Shown here: piece by piece, positions 18,771-30,764 of the stretch
Layout of the letters: every line of letters begins with the position of its first letter
How positions within the stretch are numbered: position 1 is the first letter of the stretch
Assembly: GCA_964036045.1 (NCBI GenBank)
Contig: OZ038401.1
Span: forward strand, 30,387,492 to 30,451,491
Source of the DNA: Eutreptiella sp. 'Long Island Sound 2002'
Taxonomy: Eukaryota > Euglenozoa > Euglenophyceae > Eutreptiales > Eutreptiaceae
Reading direction: 5' to 3'
DNA: 64,000 nucleotides
Program-made: the position numbers and the translations under genes
Notes under the pieces: model-generated
The model's database searches: none
The model's input: only the letters and a program-made list of their open reading frames with translations
What the model was told of the DNA's origin: nothing

Positions 18771-19208
18771 TTGCAGCTCAAGTGCAAGTTTCGGGGGCGG
18801 GGCCACTGTGTGTTCTTTCTTTCTGCATCCTCCAAGCGCATTTCAACGGCAATGGGTTGGGTGGTGGGAGTGGGGATCTATAGCCCGCCACACGAGGAAT
18901 GTCTGGAAATCAGGTTGGTGGTGATTGTACTTAGTAAGTATGCCCAGTTTCAACATGCAGCAGAACTTTTTTCATTGGTGCAAGCGCTCCAATCATGGGG
19001 ACCGGGAAAGCTGCGATTCATTTTGCAATCGGATTATGTCATGCCATGGGGGGGTGACATGCAACAGCGGAAACAGCAGCAGTGGCTGACACCGAAGGGG
19101 CCGCTGTCAAATGTGGACCTTTGGATGCAGCTACTGGTGCCCCTGAAGTGGGACAGCTCCGAGTTGCATGCAGATGACAGGGTATTGGTAGAGGAAATAT
19201 GGGAGTAG
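18771..19208 (+). CDS. Conserved 145-codon frame, U2
   Basis: Same frame as 8230-8667, with Met to Thr near residue 26 that removes the U1-only ATG. Confidence 0.33.
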   Translation: MQLKCKFRGRGHCVFFLSASSKRISTAMGWVVGVGIYSPPHEECLEIRLVVIVLSKYAQFQHAAELFSLVQALQSWGPGKLRFILQSDYVMPWGGDMQQRKQQQWLTPKGPLSNVDLWMQLLVPLKWDSSELHADDRVLVEEIWE

Positions 19209-19404
19209 CTGGGACTGACGGAGCCACAAGAGGCAGCGGAAGGGAGTGCCAGTGACCGGGGGATAGTTGGGGGTCAACAGATCATGGACTGTATGGATCC
19301 GTCATAGCAGGGTATGAGGTAGAGGTAGGATAGAGCAACAAGAACCTGACAACAAAGTGTGAACGTGGACGCGAAAGGGAGCCTTGGGACACAAGAGAGG
19401 TGCA

Positions 19405-19475
19405 TGAAACGTGGCATAGTGGTAGCATACCTGGGCCCATGCTTGTGGGTCCCGGGTTTGAATCCCGGCGTGTGC
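19405..19475 (+). repeat. tRNA-like SINE head, U2
   Basis: Copy of 8864-8934 with the same A and B boxes and T6 run. Confidence 0.48.
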
Positions 19476-20817
19476 TTTTTTGTTCGCGTGATCAATGTAG
19501 ATGGCCGGTAGGAGAGTACCCGGTGGTACACAGGGGAGACACAGGGAGGGATACAGTGTGGTTTGTGTAGCGGTTACACTGCAACACCGTGATGGTAGTG
19601 GCAGTTGATTTAGTGACCGTTGCTTCACTGTGAATGACCCATCGTTGTCATAGCATAGCGGTCACACACCCATAGAAGGGCAGGTTCAAGCCCTAGCTTG
19701 TAGTGTGTGGTTTGGTGATTTGATCAATGTAGATCTCGTAGTTGTCTACAAGTTGTGGCTGCCCAATTCGCAGGGCATATCATATTTTTTTATTACCTTG
19801 TTTTACCCCAGTGGTTTGTGCAATACTGGCACCTCAGCAGGCTGGCCCAACGGTATTCATCTTGAGCTGTGGTTGTAACTTCAAAACCCTCATTCCCCAA
19901 TGTTGATTGGGGCCCACCTATGAATGGGATGCACCAAAGGACGAAGCTTGGACTGATGCCCTAAGTGGTCCAGACATGGGAGGAAGCTGGGTATTGTTTT
20001 GGGGTTTTCAGAACAATATTGTGTGGCTGTTTTTCAGTTTTAAGAATACCGGGGCTTGCAGGTGGGGGTCGGGCCTACTGATTTTGGGTGTGCCCTATCG
20101 TTGAGCTGACCTCAACCCGACCAAGAAACATTCGATAGCCACAGAAGGGTGGCGAACTCCAGGCAAACCTCGGTGCTGGTTGAAGTTGAACTGATTGAGC
20201 GTGGCATGAGGTTCGGATCATGGTGGCTTCTTCGAAATTTGATGTCATGGCCCATCTGGACCTCCGCCTCTTTTGACCATAACAGCGGCCCCCTTATCAG
20301 TTTGACAGGAGACCAATGTGGACGATGTCGCTGTGGGTCAAAAGGAACGCACCCCATGCGCGCCACTCGCCGTTACAAATAATTCTGAGTGTTGTAGGGT
20401 TCCGATACACCGTTCGGGGTTTTGGAGCCCAGAACCCAAGACACCCACGTCCTGAGGGTCCCAACGGATCGGGTCGTTGTTGTAGAATACTGCAAACCAC
20501 CACAACCTGGCTCCTGACCTGCTTTGTATGCCAACGAAATGCAGTGGAAAGCAAGGCCATGTTGTGTGTTGTAGGTCCTCTGAGGCTAAGGGGGAAAGCC
20601 AAGCATCCATCATAATGACACCAGAGAAGCTGTGATGGATCTTGGAAACCTGAACCACAACTTCTTGAGAAGCTTTACATAAGGGGCAGGTGAGCTGCGG
20701 CCCTTCAACCGCCCTGTGCACAAAGTAACACCACTAATACTGCGGCATGCCATTGAGGCAGCAGCAGTGATTGAGAGGGTATTATCATCTACCAATACCA
20801 CTCATCTGACCTGTGTA

Positions 20818-21663
20818 CCCTCCCCCCCCCTTGCGCAAGCACCGCCTTGTCTAAGCACCGGGACCGCGTTCGGACAACTGTGGGCTTCGCGGCTCCGCTG
20901 CGTATGCTGAACACCTGAACAGTGATTTCCTGCCGGTGTGATACCGGGGTTGACGGCCATCGTCGGATTATGGCTAAGCACCGGGACCCGGTCTGTGACT
21001 GTGTGCCAATTGTAGAGGGAAACAGGGGCTGTGTCGTGTTTGGGGTGAGTCTCCTGCTCATAACAACATTATGCCTGATACTGCAACCCACTGCTGTTTG
21101 TTTTGATATGAATTTCAGCCATGACTAATGTCGTTACGCCTGGCTTAGCTGTCACGTACATCCGGTCCACCAGTGAGCAGGCACCTGCCAGCATTATCAG
21201 TCGTTCTACTTGTGGGGATGATTTCATTCATGGCCATGTGTTTGAGGGCAAGCTTTACTCCACCAAAGATATTGTTGATCACAGTTTTGTCCCAAGGAAT
21301 AGGAAGCCCAAACCCATTCCAAAACCTGAAGCCAAGCCTGCTCCAAAGCCTGCCCCAAAGGGCAAGCATGTACAATTGTTTAAGATGAGGCGCAAGGTTG
21401 GAAAGGGCTTCTATTCCACAGCTCCTGATGCCCCTGATGGGCAGTGAGGACCTCCAGAACTTGCTGAAATTTGCCTGCACATTGTGTTCTGGTGCCTGTT
21501 ACAACAACAGTTGTGCTTAGGGTGAGGTATGGGCAGGTTTCGGTGACATACTCTCTTTTGGTACCGCTTGTCGCGCACAAGCACCGCCTTGTCCAAGCAC
21601 CGAGACCCGGTCTGACCGTCGTTTTCCTGGATTTGCTGGTGCTTGCGCAAAGGGGGGGGAGGG
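20818..21663 (+). mobile_element. TA-flanked TIR transposon with intact ORF, U2
   Basis: 846 bp between TA dinucleotides (20816-20817 and 21664-21665), with the same terminal inverted repeats as the U1 element. It carries the complete 108-aa ORF. It is too short to encode a transposase, so it is non-autonomous. The right end lies inside the open frame that leads into the LRR gene. Confidence 0.78.
21121..21447 (+). CDS. Transposon-borne 108-aa basic Pro/Lys-rich protein, U2
   Basis: This ATG-started 108-aa ORF lies wholly inside the TIR element. Residues about 1-45 (MTNVVTPGLAVTYIRSTSEQ ... CGDDFIHGHVF) match the Y-I/V-x-S-T-x-E module seen in two other elements. Residues about 46-62 are GKLYSTKDIVDHSFVPR. 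Residues about 63-83 are a PKP repeat (KPIPKPEAKPAPKPAPKGKH). The C-terminus is basic (KMRRKVGKGFYS). The protein is strongly basic and may bind nucleic acid, which is an inference only. A TTTGATATGAATTTCAG acceptor-like signal ends 2 bases before the ATG, so it may be a second exon. It is intact in U2-U5 and broken in U1. The family is not recognised. Confidence 0.5.
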   Translation: MTNVVTPGLAVTYIRSTSEQAPASIISRSTCGDDFIHGHVFEGKLYSTKDIVDHSFVPRNRKPKPIPKPEAKPAPKPAPKGKHVQLFKMRRKVGKGFYSTAPDAPDGQ

Positions 21664-21803
21664 TAAGGTTTTCCACAGTGTATAGTACCCTCTCCTGCTC
21701 AACGACATATAGCCACCGCCCATGCAAGACCTTCAGTGGAGGGCATGTGCAGGATGTTATCCCTGCCAATTCCGTTCTCCTTGTCTCTCAGAATCTTGAC
21801 CCA

Positions 21804-23999
21804 ATGGCGTACTCGACACTCCAGAGATTGCAAGCATGGACAGCCCAGTGCTGCCCTGAGGACATGTTCCCTTTGGCCTATCATTTGATGGTCTGTGTGG
21901 ACGCCCTCTTACGTAAATCTGCAGAAATGTCTGGGACAGTGTGCAATGAGGAGCAGTGGACACTGCTGGACGGGGTTCTGAACCAGTGCTCAGCCTCAGT
22001 ACAGGAGTCGCTGGCATCCCTCTCCATGCAACCCAGTTCCGCCATTGTCACCAGTCCGGAGCCGGAGGGATGGCTGGAGGCCCTCAAGTCGAGGCCATAT
22101 GCACTACCAGAGCTCGGAACGGTGGCACTGCAACCGAAGATACAGTTGTGTGAGGGAGCTCTTAGCGGAAAGCACGATTTGGGTCTACAGCAAGAAAACG
22201 CAACCCAGCGACTTCAGCGACATATACGAGAGAAGAATGTTGAGGCGGCTTTGAGAGATATTGAAGCAGGGGCTGATGTCAATGCACCCACGAAAGAATT
22301 CGGGAGCACACTGATGGCTGCTGCACACCACGGATTGGAGCAAGTCTGTAACGCAGTGATTGACGGAGGTGCCAACGTCACGGCCGAGGACGAAGATGGC
22401 GCAGTGTTGCTTCTGGCTGCATTGGCAGGCTGGTCCTCAACGTGCGAAAGGCTACAAGCACGGCAAATGCTGTCGCTGGTCGTTCCTCTTGGACAGCGCG
22501 TTCAGGAAGCCGGGGCCCGAGCCATTGCGGACCATTGCAAAGCACTGATTTGCCTCAACATCGCCGATGATAACAACATCGGTGAGTCAGGGGCCAGAGC
22601 TCTGGCTGAGCAGTGCAGGGCATTGAGGATTCTGACCATTGGCAGCGGGAACAACCTTGGAGAAGGTGGGGCAAAAGCCATTGCATCGCATTGCAAGGCT
22701 TTGACCTGCCTGACTATTAGTGGGTACAAAGTCACTTGCCCCCACAATGACATGTCCGTACCTGAGTACTGCCGAACGGTGACCGATGTAACAATCGGTG
22801 ATGGCGAGGTAAGGGCGGATGGCATCTTTGCAGTAGCTGCCCTTTACCCTTCGCTCATGTCCCTCAGCATTGGCGACAATAACAATGTGGGTGAGAGTGG
22901 GATCACGGCGATTGCTGCAAATTGTACGACATTGTCATCCCTGACAACTGGCAAAGAGAACTACATCGGTGAAATCGGGGCTGCCGCCATCGCAGGGCAT
23001 TGCAAGTCTTTGACATTGCTCAGTATTGGTGATGGCAACCACATTGGCGAAAGTGGGATCACCGCCATTGCTGAAAACTGTACAGCCTTGATATCCCTTG
23101 ATATTGGTGCTAATAACAAGATCCGTCAAGCAGGAGCTCAAGCCATTGCTGCAAATTGCAAGGCATTGCTGTCGCTCAGTATTGGTGGTGGCAATGAAAT
23201 TGCTGCCGCTGGGGTTGCAGCTATTGCTAAAAGGTGCAATGCAATGACGGCTCTGAGCATTGGCAAATCGAACAGCCTTGGGGAAACGGGAGCGAAGGCG
23301 ATAGCTGAACATTGTCAGGGGTTGGTATCCCTCCGTATTGGTGAATATAACGATATTGGAGATGAAGGTGTCAGAGCCATTGCTGAGAACTGCAAGGCTT
23401 TGACATCCCTTGGCGTTGGTTATGACGTTTACTTCAGTGAGCACTGGTTTGTGCCGATTGCTGAGAACTGCACGGCATTGACTTCTCTTGCGGTTGGTGA
23501 TGGCAACAAGCTTCAGGCAAACGGGGCGGAAGCCATCGCTGCGCAGTGCACAGCTTTGCAATCCCTCAGTTTTGGCAGTTACAACAACATTGGTGAAGCT
23601 GGGGCCACAGCTGTTGCTCAAGGATGCAAAGGCTTGACGTCCCTCGATATTGGCGATAAAAACAATATTGGTGAAGCTGGGCTCAAGGCCATTGCTGAAA
23701 ACTGTTTGGCTCTAACTTTCCTGAAAATTGGTGGCTGGAACAACATTGGTGAAGCCGGGGCTAGGGCCATTGCTGAACATTGTGAGGCATTGACATGTCT
23801 TAGTATTGGCTACGAAAATAACATTGGCGAGAGTGGGGCTCGAGCTCTTGCGGAAAACTGCACACGATTGACATCACTGAGCATTCTGGACAAAATCGGT
23901 GGGGCTGGAATTCAGGCTGTCATGGAGCACTGCACAGCGCTAAGCAGCCTCTGTCTGTCTCCTCTTGGCGGCAGTGGCAGGCAGTGGCAAACAAGATGA
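21804..23999 (+). CDS. Ankyrin/LRR protein, 731 aa, unit U2
   Basis: Same architecture as the U1 copy: an N-terminal helical part, ankyrin-type repeats (about 130-215) and about 18 26-residue LRRs (about 236-731). It differs from U1 by Glu at about residue 287, Ile at about 419 and Ile at about 430. Stop and length are unchanged, and there is no frameshift or internal stop. The region just upstream differs from U1 because the transposon there is complete. Confidence 0.8.
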   Translation: MAYSTLQRLQAWTAQCCPEDMFPLAYHLMVCVDALLRKSAEMSGTVCNEEQWTLLDGVLNQCSASVQESLASLSMQPSSAIVTSPEPEGWLEALKSRPYALPELGTVALQPKIQLCEGALSGKHDLGLQQENATQRLQRHIREKNVEAALRDIEAGADVNAPTKEFGSTLMAAAHHGLEQVCNAVIDGGANVTAEDEDGAVLLLAALAGWSSTCERLQARQMLSLVVPLGQRVQEAGARAIADHCKALICLNIADDNNIGESGARALAEQCRALRILTIGSGNNLGEGGAKAIASHCKALTCLTISGYKVTCPHNDMSVPEYCRTVTDVTIGDGEVRADGIFAVAALYPSLMSLSIGDNNNVGESGITAIAANCTTLSSLTTGKENYIGEIGAAAIAGHCKSLTLLSIGDGNHIGESGITAIAENCTALISLDIGANNKIRQAGAQAIAANCKALLSLSIGGGNEIAAAGVAAIAKRCNAMTALSIGKSNSLGETGAKAIAEHCQGLVSLRIGEYNDIGDEGVRAIAENCKALTSLGVGYDVYFSEHWFVPIAENCTALTSLAVGDGNKLQANGAEAIAAQCTALQSLSFGSYNNIGEAGATAVAQGCKGLTSLDIGDKNNIGEAGLKAIAENCLALTFLKIGGWNNIGEAGARAIAEHCEALTCLSIGYENNIGESGARALAENCTRLTSLSILDKIGGAGIQAVMEHCTALSSLCLSPLGGSGRQWQTR

Positions 24000-26100
24000 A
24001 GTTCTGCAACTTGTTGGTGTGAATTGAAGGCTAAGAAACAGCTCTGAGCATCAAAGTGGCGTTAGCACTCTTGATCTCTGGTTCTCTGCCAGTGCCCCTG
24101 GGGGACGGTGAATCTCCTCAGCCAGCCCCAAAAGGGGTGAATACGGGGCTTGGGGAGCCAGCCCCCCCCTCCTTCCTTCCCTTTCCTGTGGTTCCTGTGG
24201 GGACCGCCCAAACGATTGCTCGAAAGTGTTGGTGGTATCAACCTCCAGATGCTGTCAAGACTCCTGTTTTCCTCATATTCCTGGTAGAGTTTCCTGGAGA
24301 TATGCTGAACAGGGGTTGTGTTGACACATGTGTGTGAGACTACGACATATGTGGCACGAAGTTGCCCGGTCTCTCCCCCACCCGAGCGTGCGATTCACGT
24401 GGCATGAAGTTGACTTATTCCTACCCCAACCTGACCTCAGTGTGCCATGTGCGTGCCACGAAGTTCTCCCATCCCTTGCACAGGAGTCGCCCTTGAACAC
24501 CCCTTGGGGGTGCTTATCCTGCGGCACCTGTGGCGCGCCCTGTGGCGCACCCTGTGTCGCGTAATTTGGGTAATTATCTTGGAACAGAGGCAATATAGTG
24601 TTACATACACACCCGTTTTTTTTATTTTTGTGACGTATACCCCTATACTCCTTTTTCCCCCTATTTTTGTTACTATTTTTACTATATTTATTTTTTTGGG
24701 CCTCTTCCCCCCATAAATGGTGCACTTGTTGCCCGTCCCCAATATGGAATGGGCTGTAGATGAACTTTGCGTCGTCCCTGCTTTGGGCACTCCTAAGATG
24801 GCAAGGGATAGGTAGCACGGGCGTGGTTGCGAGCCAGGACCCAACTCCAAGCGGGGGTGAGGGGGGCCCCCCCCTCTACGGACCCCAAAATGGTTCTACG
24901 GAACAAAGGGTTTTGTGGGCTTCGGAGGTAATCTGCTGAACTAAGCTAAACGAAACATATGGTGGCGTGTAAGAGTGCTTTGAGCGCCAGATCAGGCAAG
25001 ATGAGGCACTATACAAATGTCGTTTGTTGCTCATTGAAGATCCCGCCCTTGAGCTCAGCCCCGGCTCGATGTGGCGGTGCCGTATTCTCTCCTCTGTAGA
25101 GAGTCATGGTGTCAACAGATCAACATGCACGGAATTTTTTGGTTCCGGTGTATGTATTTCCTAGGCAGTGTACACTGAAGCTAATTACCCTTACCATGCC
25201 GTGCCTGGCCCAAGTGTGCTGCGTAGGTGGCGCAAAGTTGCGCTGTCCTTGCGCCAGTGTGACCTAACTGTATGTGGTACGTGTCATGAACCCCGGCCCT
25301 TCCGCCGCATCAGTGTGCTACCCTGCCCCCCCCCTCCCACACCCATCCTGTATCGGTTTGCAACTGATCTGTGCTGTCATGTTTTCTGCATATAAATTTT
25401 CATCAATGCTTAGCCAACATTGTCATAGCCACAGCTATACACCCTGCTGCGTGGCCCGGGGGAACAGGTTTGAGTCCCGGCTCGTGCGATTGGTGTTGTG
25501 GTCGAACATCTCGCGCCCATCTGCGAGCAACTACCGCCCCTAGGCCGGTGGTACATCGTAAGACAAAACCGCAGCATCATGAATGCTATGTTGTCTTCTC
25601 ATTTCTTGTGCACTCCAGTGCCTTTGTAGCGCTGTGCCCCTCTAATGTTGTGCCCTTGTACCCCACGCGCAATTACACCTCTTTCTGTTTCCCCCTGTAC
25701 GTAGTGCTGTAGTAAATTAGTGCTTTACTGTGCTAGTGCTGTACTGGGGTATTGCAGTGCTGAGGTAAGGCTGTCAGAGGTAGTGCTGTACCCCTCCTCC
25801 AGGGGATAGTATCGCTACCCAGCAAGGTGCAAGGACTGACCTGCCTAACCTGAGAGTTCCTCTGTGTACAATGAAAGCACGATGTGTCGACAAAATGGGC
25901 ACAAGAGCAAGGTAAATAGTATGGTATGTGGAACACCGTAGAATATCGAAGAATTGCCGAACATTGCTGTTTTGGCATACGGGACGTACATGTGTGGAGG
26001 GCTTTGTGACCTGCTTGCGGCCCTGTATCAGTTACCGACTTGCGGTGACTTCCTGATACCGTCTGCTGATACGTTGAGTTCCTGAATTGTGCCCATACAT
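24000..26100. other. Mostly non-coding part of unit U2
   Basis: Equivalent of 13602-15720. No gene is supported. The solitary B-box-like site is at about 25467-25477. Confidence 0.4.
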
Positions 26101-26205
26101 TTTTGCCAATACGGAGAGTTTCGGGGTTAGCTCAACCAAAAATTCCTAAACTGGTTGCCTCTTCCATGTGCCCACCTTCCTCTGCATGTGATGTCCATGT
26201 GTTCT

Positions 26206-26405
26206 NNNNNNNNNNNNNNNNNNNNNNNNNNNNNNNNNNNNNNNNNNNNNNNNNNNNNNNNNNNNNNNNNNNNNNNNNNNNNNNNNNNNNNNNNNNNNNN
26301 NNNNNNNNNNNNNNNNNNNNNNNNNNNNNNNNNNNNNNNNNNNNNNNNNNNNNNNNNNNNNNNNNNNNNNNNNNNNNNNNNNNNNNNNNNNNNNNNNNNN
26401 NNNNN
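26206..26405. other. Assembly gap (200 N)
   Basis: Exactly 200 N. The left flank matches unit U3 up to 35166 and the right flank matches U3 from 36804, so about 1,637 bp is missing if the unit is normal. The N count is a placeholder. The decayed 108-aa-ORF relative and most of the unit end are hidden here. Confidence 0.98.
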
Positions 26406-26763
26406 ACAAGGAAAAGGAAAAGCGGGGCCATGAGCAACAGATACTGAGCTCGCATATACCCCCTTGACACAGGCATATGGTCATAGCCACGACTCACACT
26501 CAGAACGCACTAGGACAGCCATGGCAACCAAGAGCCAAAGGAGTGCTTGATGACGGTGACCGAGACTGGCAGGACAGACAGTAGATAGTATGCAGGCGAC
26601 TCCCGCCGACCTATAGCTGTATCTTCAGGTTGTACATCCGAGTTTGACTGTAGATATGTATGCCTTTATGAGAGATGAATACTCAGTATTCCATCTGGAT
26701 ATGTTCATAGCATATCCCAATCGACCACAAGAACTGATGCAGTGTGAATGATGATTGCGCCTA

Positions 26764-27244
26764 TCCCCCCCCCCCCCCAGTAGGGGAGCATCGCTTTCTA
26801 GTTCCTGCAAAAAACGTGTCGCTGTCATATTGCATAGAGCTGCGCAACTGAGAGACCTTGTTGTCAGAGCTCATCTGCACCTCCTTTGTTCTGACCCATT
26901 GCCCTCCCCAGACCTTTGAAAATGTTCCCTGAAGGCGCTGTTGTGCGCTATGTCCATTCCACAAAGGAGCCTGTGCTGGCTGTTGTGCAAGGCCCTTCTC
27001 CCCATGGTGATCAGTATAGACCCATCGTCTACAAACGTGGTGCCACTGAAGTTGTGCATGTCAGCGTGTATCACAGATCCTTGGGTGACCTACAGCAAGC
27101 AACTGACTGGCCATGAATTGTGCATGGTATGCGCTGGTAAGTGGCTGGTCGGCAGTGGTGACGGTCGCCCCCACTGGGGTGGGGGGGACCGTCGCCGCTG
27201 GGGGCGGGGGGGGGGGGGGGGGGCTGGACAAGGGGGGGGGACTG
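26764..27244 (+). mobile_element. C/G-rich inverted-repeat element, U3
   Basis: Copy of the U1 element; the MFPEGAVV ORF is at 26922-27116. Confidence 0.5.
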
Positions 27245-27731
27245 TATTCATGTTGAGCATAAGTTTCAGCATCTATCTGTGCTTGGGATTCCTTTGAGTT
27301 GTTGGATTTGGGTGGCATTTTCGGGGACACCTAGTTCCCCAACATATCACAGTCATCTGGGGTGCCTTAAGCACAGTGTTTGTGGAGTACAACTATTATC
27401 CCAATAACACCCCGCACCCATTGGGGGAGGGCCTGATGAGCTGCACACTCACTCGGAGATTTAGCCGTCTGGCATGACCAAGCACCCGTAATTTAGCCTG
27501 TAGCCACTTCTGATTGCGTTTGTTGAACCTTCCTGTGCTATGGAGGTATTATTTGAACACCCACACATGTTGTGGGGATGATTGGCGGCACAAGCAGCAG
27601 AGTAATTGATTGTACTACGCTCTTGATTGTGCAAGGTTTGTGGGAGGGAGTGGTGTTCATGCAATCACAGTACAGTATTGTCGAAAACGGCAGCCAAGCG
27701 GCCAAAAATAATTTCAAGGCTTGCGTAATTT

Positions 27732-28169
27732 TTGCAGCTCAAGTGCAAGTTTCGGGGGCGGGGCCACTGTGTGTTCTTTCTTTCTGCATCCTCCAAGCGC
27801 ATTTCAACGGCAATGGGTTGGGTGGTGGGAGTGGGGATCTATAGCCCGCCACACGAGGAATGTCTGGAAATCAGGTTGGTGGTGATTGTACTTAGTAAGT
27901 ATGCCCAGTTTCAACATGCAGCAGAACTTTTTTCATTGGTGCAAGCGCTCCAATCATGGGGACCGGGAAAGCTGCGATTCATTTTGCAATCGGATTATGT
28001 CATGCCATGGGGGGGTGACATGCAACAGCGGAAACAGCAGCAGTGGCTGACACCGAAGGGGCCGCTGTCAAATGTGGACCTTTGGATGCAGCTACTGGTG
28101 CCCCTGAAGTGGGACAGCTCCGAGTTGCATGCAGATGACAGGGTATTGGTAGAGGAAATATGGGAGTAG
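27732..28169 (+). CDS. Conserved 145-codon frame, U3
   Basis: Identical in translation to the U2 copy. Confidence 0.33.
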   Translation: MQLKCKFRGRGHCVFFLSASSKRISTAMGWVVGVGIYSPPHEECLEIRLVVIVLSKYAQFQHAAELFSLVQALQSWGPGKLRFILQSDYVMPWGGDMQQRKQQQWLTPKGPLSNVDLWMQLLVPLKWDSSELHADDRVLVEEIWE

Positions 28170-28365
28170 CTGGGACTGACGGAGCCACAAGAGGCAGCGG
28201 AAGGGAGTGCCAGTGACCGGGGGATAGTTGGGGGTCAACAGATCATGGACTGTATGGATCCGTCATAGCAGGGTATGAGGTAGAGGTAGGATAGAGCAAC
28301 AAGAACCTGACAACAAAGTGTGAACGTGGACGCGAAAGGGAGCCTTGGGACACAAGAGAGGTGCA

Positions 28366-28436
28366 TGAAACGTGGCATAGTGGTAGCATACCTGGGCCCA
28401 TGCTTGTGGGTCCCGGGTTTGAATCCCGGCGTGTGC
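28366..28436 (+). repeat. tRNA-like SINE head, U3
   Basis: Copy of 8864-8934. Confidence 0.48.
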
Positions 28437-29778
28437 TTTTTTGTTCGCGTGATCAATGTAGATGGCCGGTAGGAGAGTACCCGGTGGTACACAGGGGAGA
28501 CACAGGGAGGGATACAGTGTGGTTTGTGTAGCGGTTACACTGCAACACCGTGATGGTAGTGGCAGTTGATTTAGTGACCGTTGCTTCACTGTGAATGACC
28601 CATCGTTGTCATAGCATAGCGGTCACACACCCATAGAAGGGCAGGTTCAAGCCCTAGCTTGTAGTGTGTGGTTTGGTGATTTGATCAATGTAGATCTCGT
28701 AGTTGTCTACAAGTTGTGGCTGCCCAATTCGCAGGGCATATCATATTTTTTTATTACCTTGTTTTACCCCAGTGGTTTGTGCAATACTGGCACCTCAGCA
28801 GGCTGGCCCAACGGTATTCATCTTGAGCTGTGGTTGTAACTTCAAAACCCTCATTCCCCAATGTTGATTGGGGCCCACCTATGAATGGGATGCACCAAAG
28901 GACGAAGCTTGGACTGATGCCCTAAGTGGTCCAGACATGGGAGGAAGCTGGGTATTGTTTTGGGGTTTTCAGAACAATATTGTGTGGCTGTTTTTCAGTT
29001 TTAAGAATACCGGGGCTTGCAGGTGGGGGTCGGGCCTACTGATTTTGGGTGTGCCCTATCGTTGAGCTGACCTCAACCCGACCAAGAAACATTCGATAGC
29101 CACAGAAGGGTGGCGAACTCCAGGCAAACCTCGGTGCTGGTTGAAGTTGAACTGATTGAGCGTGGCATGAGGTTCGGATCATGGTGGCTTCTTCGAAATT
29201 TGATGTCATGGCCCATCTGGACCTCCGCCTCTTTTGACCATAACAGCGGCCCCCTTATCAGTTTGACAGGAGACCAATGTGGACGATGTCGCTGTGGGTC
29301 AAAAGGAACGCACCCCATGCGCGCCACTCGCCGTTACAAATAATTCTGAGTGTTGTAGGGTTCCGATACACCGTTCGGGGTTTTGGAGCCCAGAACCCAA
29401 GACACCCACGTCCTGAGGGTCCCAACGGATCGGGTCGTTGTTGTAGAATACTGCAAACCACCACAACCTGGCTCCTGACCTGCTTTGTATGCCAACGAAA
29501 TGCAGTGGAAAGCAAGGCCATGTTGTGTGTTGTAGGTCCTCTGAGGCTAAGGGGGAAAGCCAAGCATCCATCATAATGACACCAGAGAAGCTGTGATGGA
29601 TCTTGGAAACCTGAACCACAACTTCTTGAGAAGCTTTACATAAGGGGCAGGTGAGCTGCGGCCCTTCAACCGCCCTGTGCACAAAGTAACACCACTAATA
29701 CTGCGGCATGCCATTGAGGCAGCAGCAGTGATTGAGAGGGTATTATCATCTACCAATACCACTCATCTGACCTGTGTA

Positions 29779-30624
29779 CCCTCCCCCCCCCTTGCGCAAG
29801 CACCGCCTTGTCTAAGCACCGGGACCGCGTTCGGACAACTGTGGGCTTCGCGGCTCCGCTGCGTATGCTGAACACCTGAACAGTGATTTCCTGCCGGTGT
29901 GATACCGGGGTTGACGGCCATCGTCGGATTATGGCTAAGCACCGGGACCCGGTCTGTGACTGTGTGCCAATTGTAGAGGGAAACAGGGGCTGTGTCGTGT
30001 TTGGGGTGAGTCTCCTGCTCATAACAACATTATGCCTGATACTGCAACCCACTGCTGTTTGTTTTGATATGAATTTCAGCCATGACTAATGTCGTTACGC
30101 CTGGCTTAGCTGTCACGTACATCCGGTCCACCAGTGAGCAGGCACCTGCCAGCATTATCAGTCGTTCTACTTGTGGGGATGATTTCATTCATGGCCATGT
30201 GTTTGAGGGCAAGCTTTACTCCACCAAAGATATTGTTGATCACAGTTTTGTCCCAAGGAATAGGAAGCCCAAACCCATTCCAAAACCTGAAGCCAAGCCT
30301 GCTCCAAAGCCTGCCCCAAAGGGCAAGCATGTACAATTGTTTAAGATGAGGCGCAAGGTTGGAAAGGGCTTCTATTCCACAGCTCCTGATGCCCCTGATG
30401 GGCAGTGAGGACCTCCAGAACTTGCTGAAATTTGCCTGCACATTGTGTTCTGGTGCCTGTTACAACAACAGTTGTGCTTAGGGTGAGGTATGGGCAGGTT
30501 TCGGTGACATACTCTCTTTTGGTACCGCTTGTCGCGCACAAGCACCGCCTTGTCCAAGCACCGAGACCCGGTCTGACCGTCGTTTTCCTGGATTTGCTGG
30601 TGCTTGCGCAAAGGGGGGGGAGGG
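29779..30624 (+). mobile_element. TA-flanked TIR transposon with intact ORF, U3
   Basis: 846 bp, same ends and TA flanks as the U2 copy. Confidence 0.78.
30082..30408 (+). CDS. Transposon-borne 108-aa protein, U3
   Basis: Identical in translation to the U2 copy at 21121-21447. Confidence 0.5.
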   Translation: MTNVVTPGLAVTYIRSTSEQAPASIISRSTCGDDFIHGHVFEGKLYSTKDIVDHSFVPRNRKPKPIPKPEAKPAPKPAPKGKHVQLFKMRRKVGKGFYSTAPDAPDGQ

Positions 30625-30764
30625 TAAGGTTTTCCACAGTGTATAGTACCCTCTCCTGCTCAACGACATATAGCCACCGCCCATGCAAGACCTTCAGTGG
30701 AGGGCATGTGCAGGATGTTATCCCTGCCAATTCCGTTCTCCTTGTCTCTCAGAATCTTGACCCA

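Larger units (their letters stand above)
17534..26494 (+). repeat. Tandem array unit U2 (contains sequence gap)
   Basis: Collinear with U3. As assembled it is 8,961 bp. Replacing the 200 N by the 1,637 bp present at the same place in U3 gives 10,398 bp, exactly the U3 length. Confidence 0.95.
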
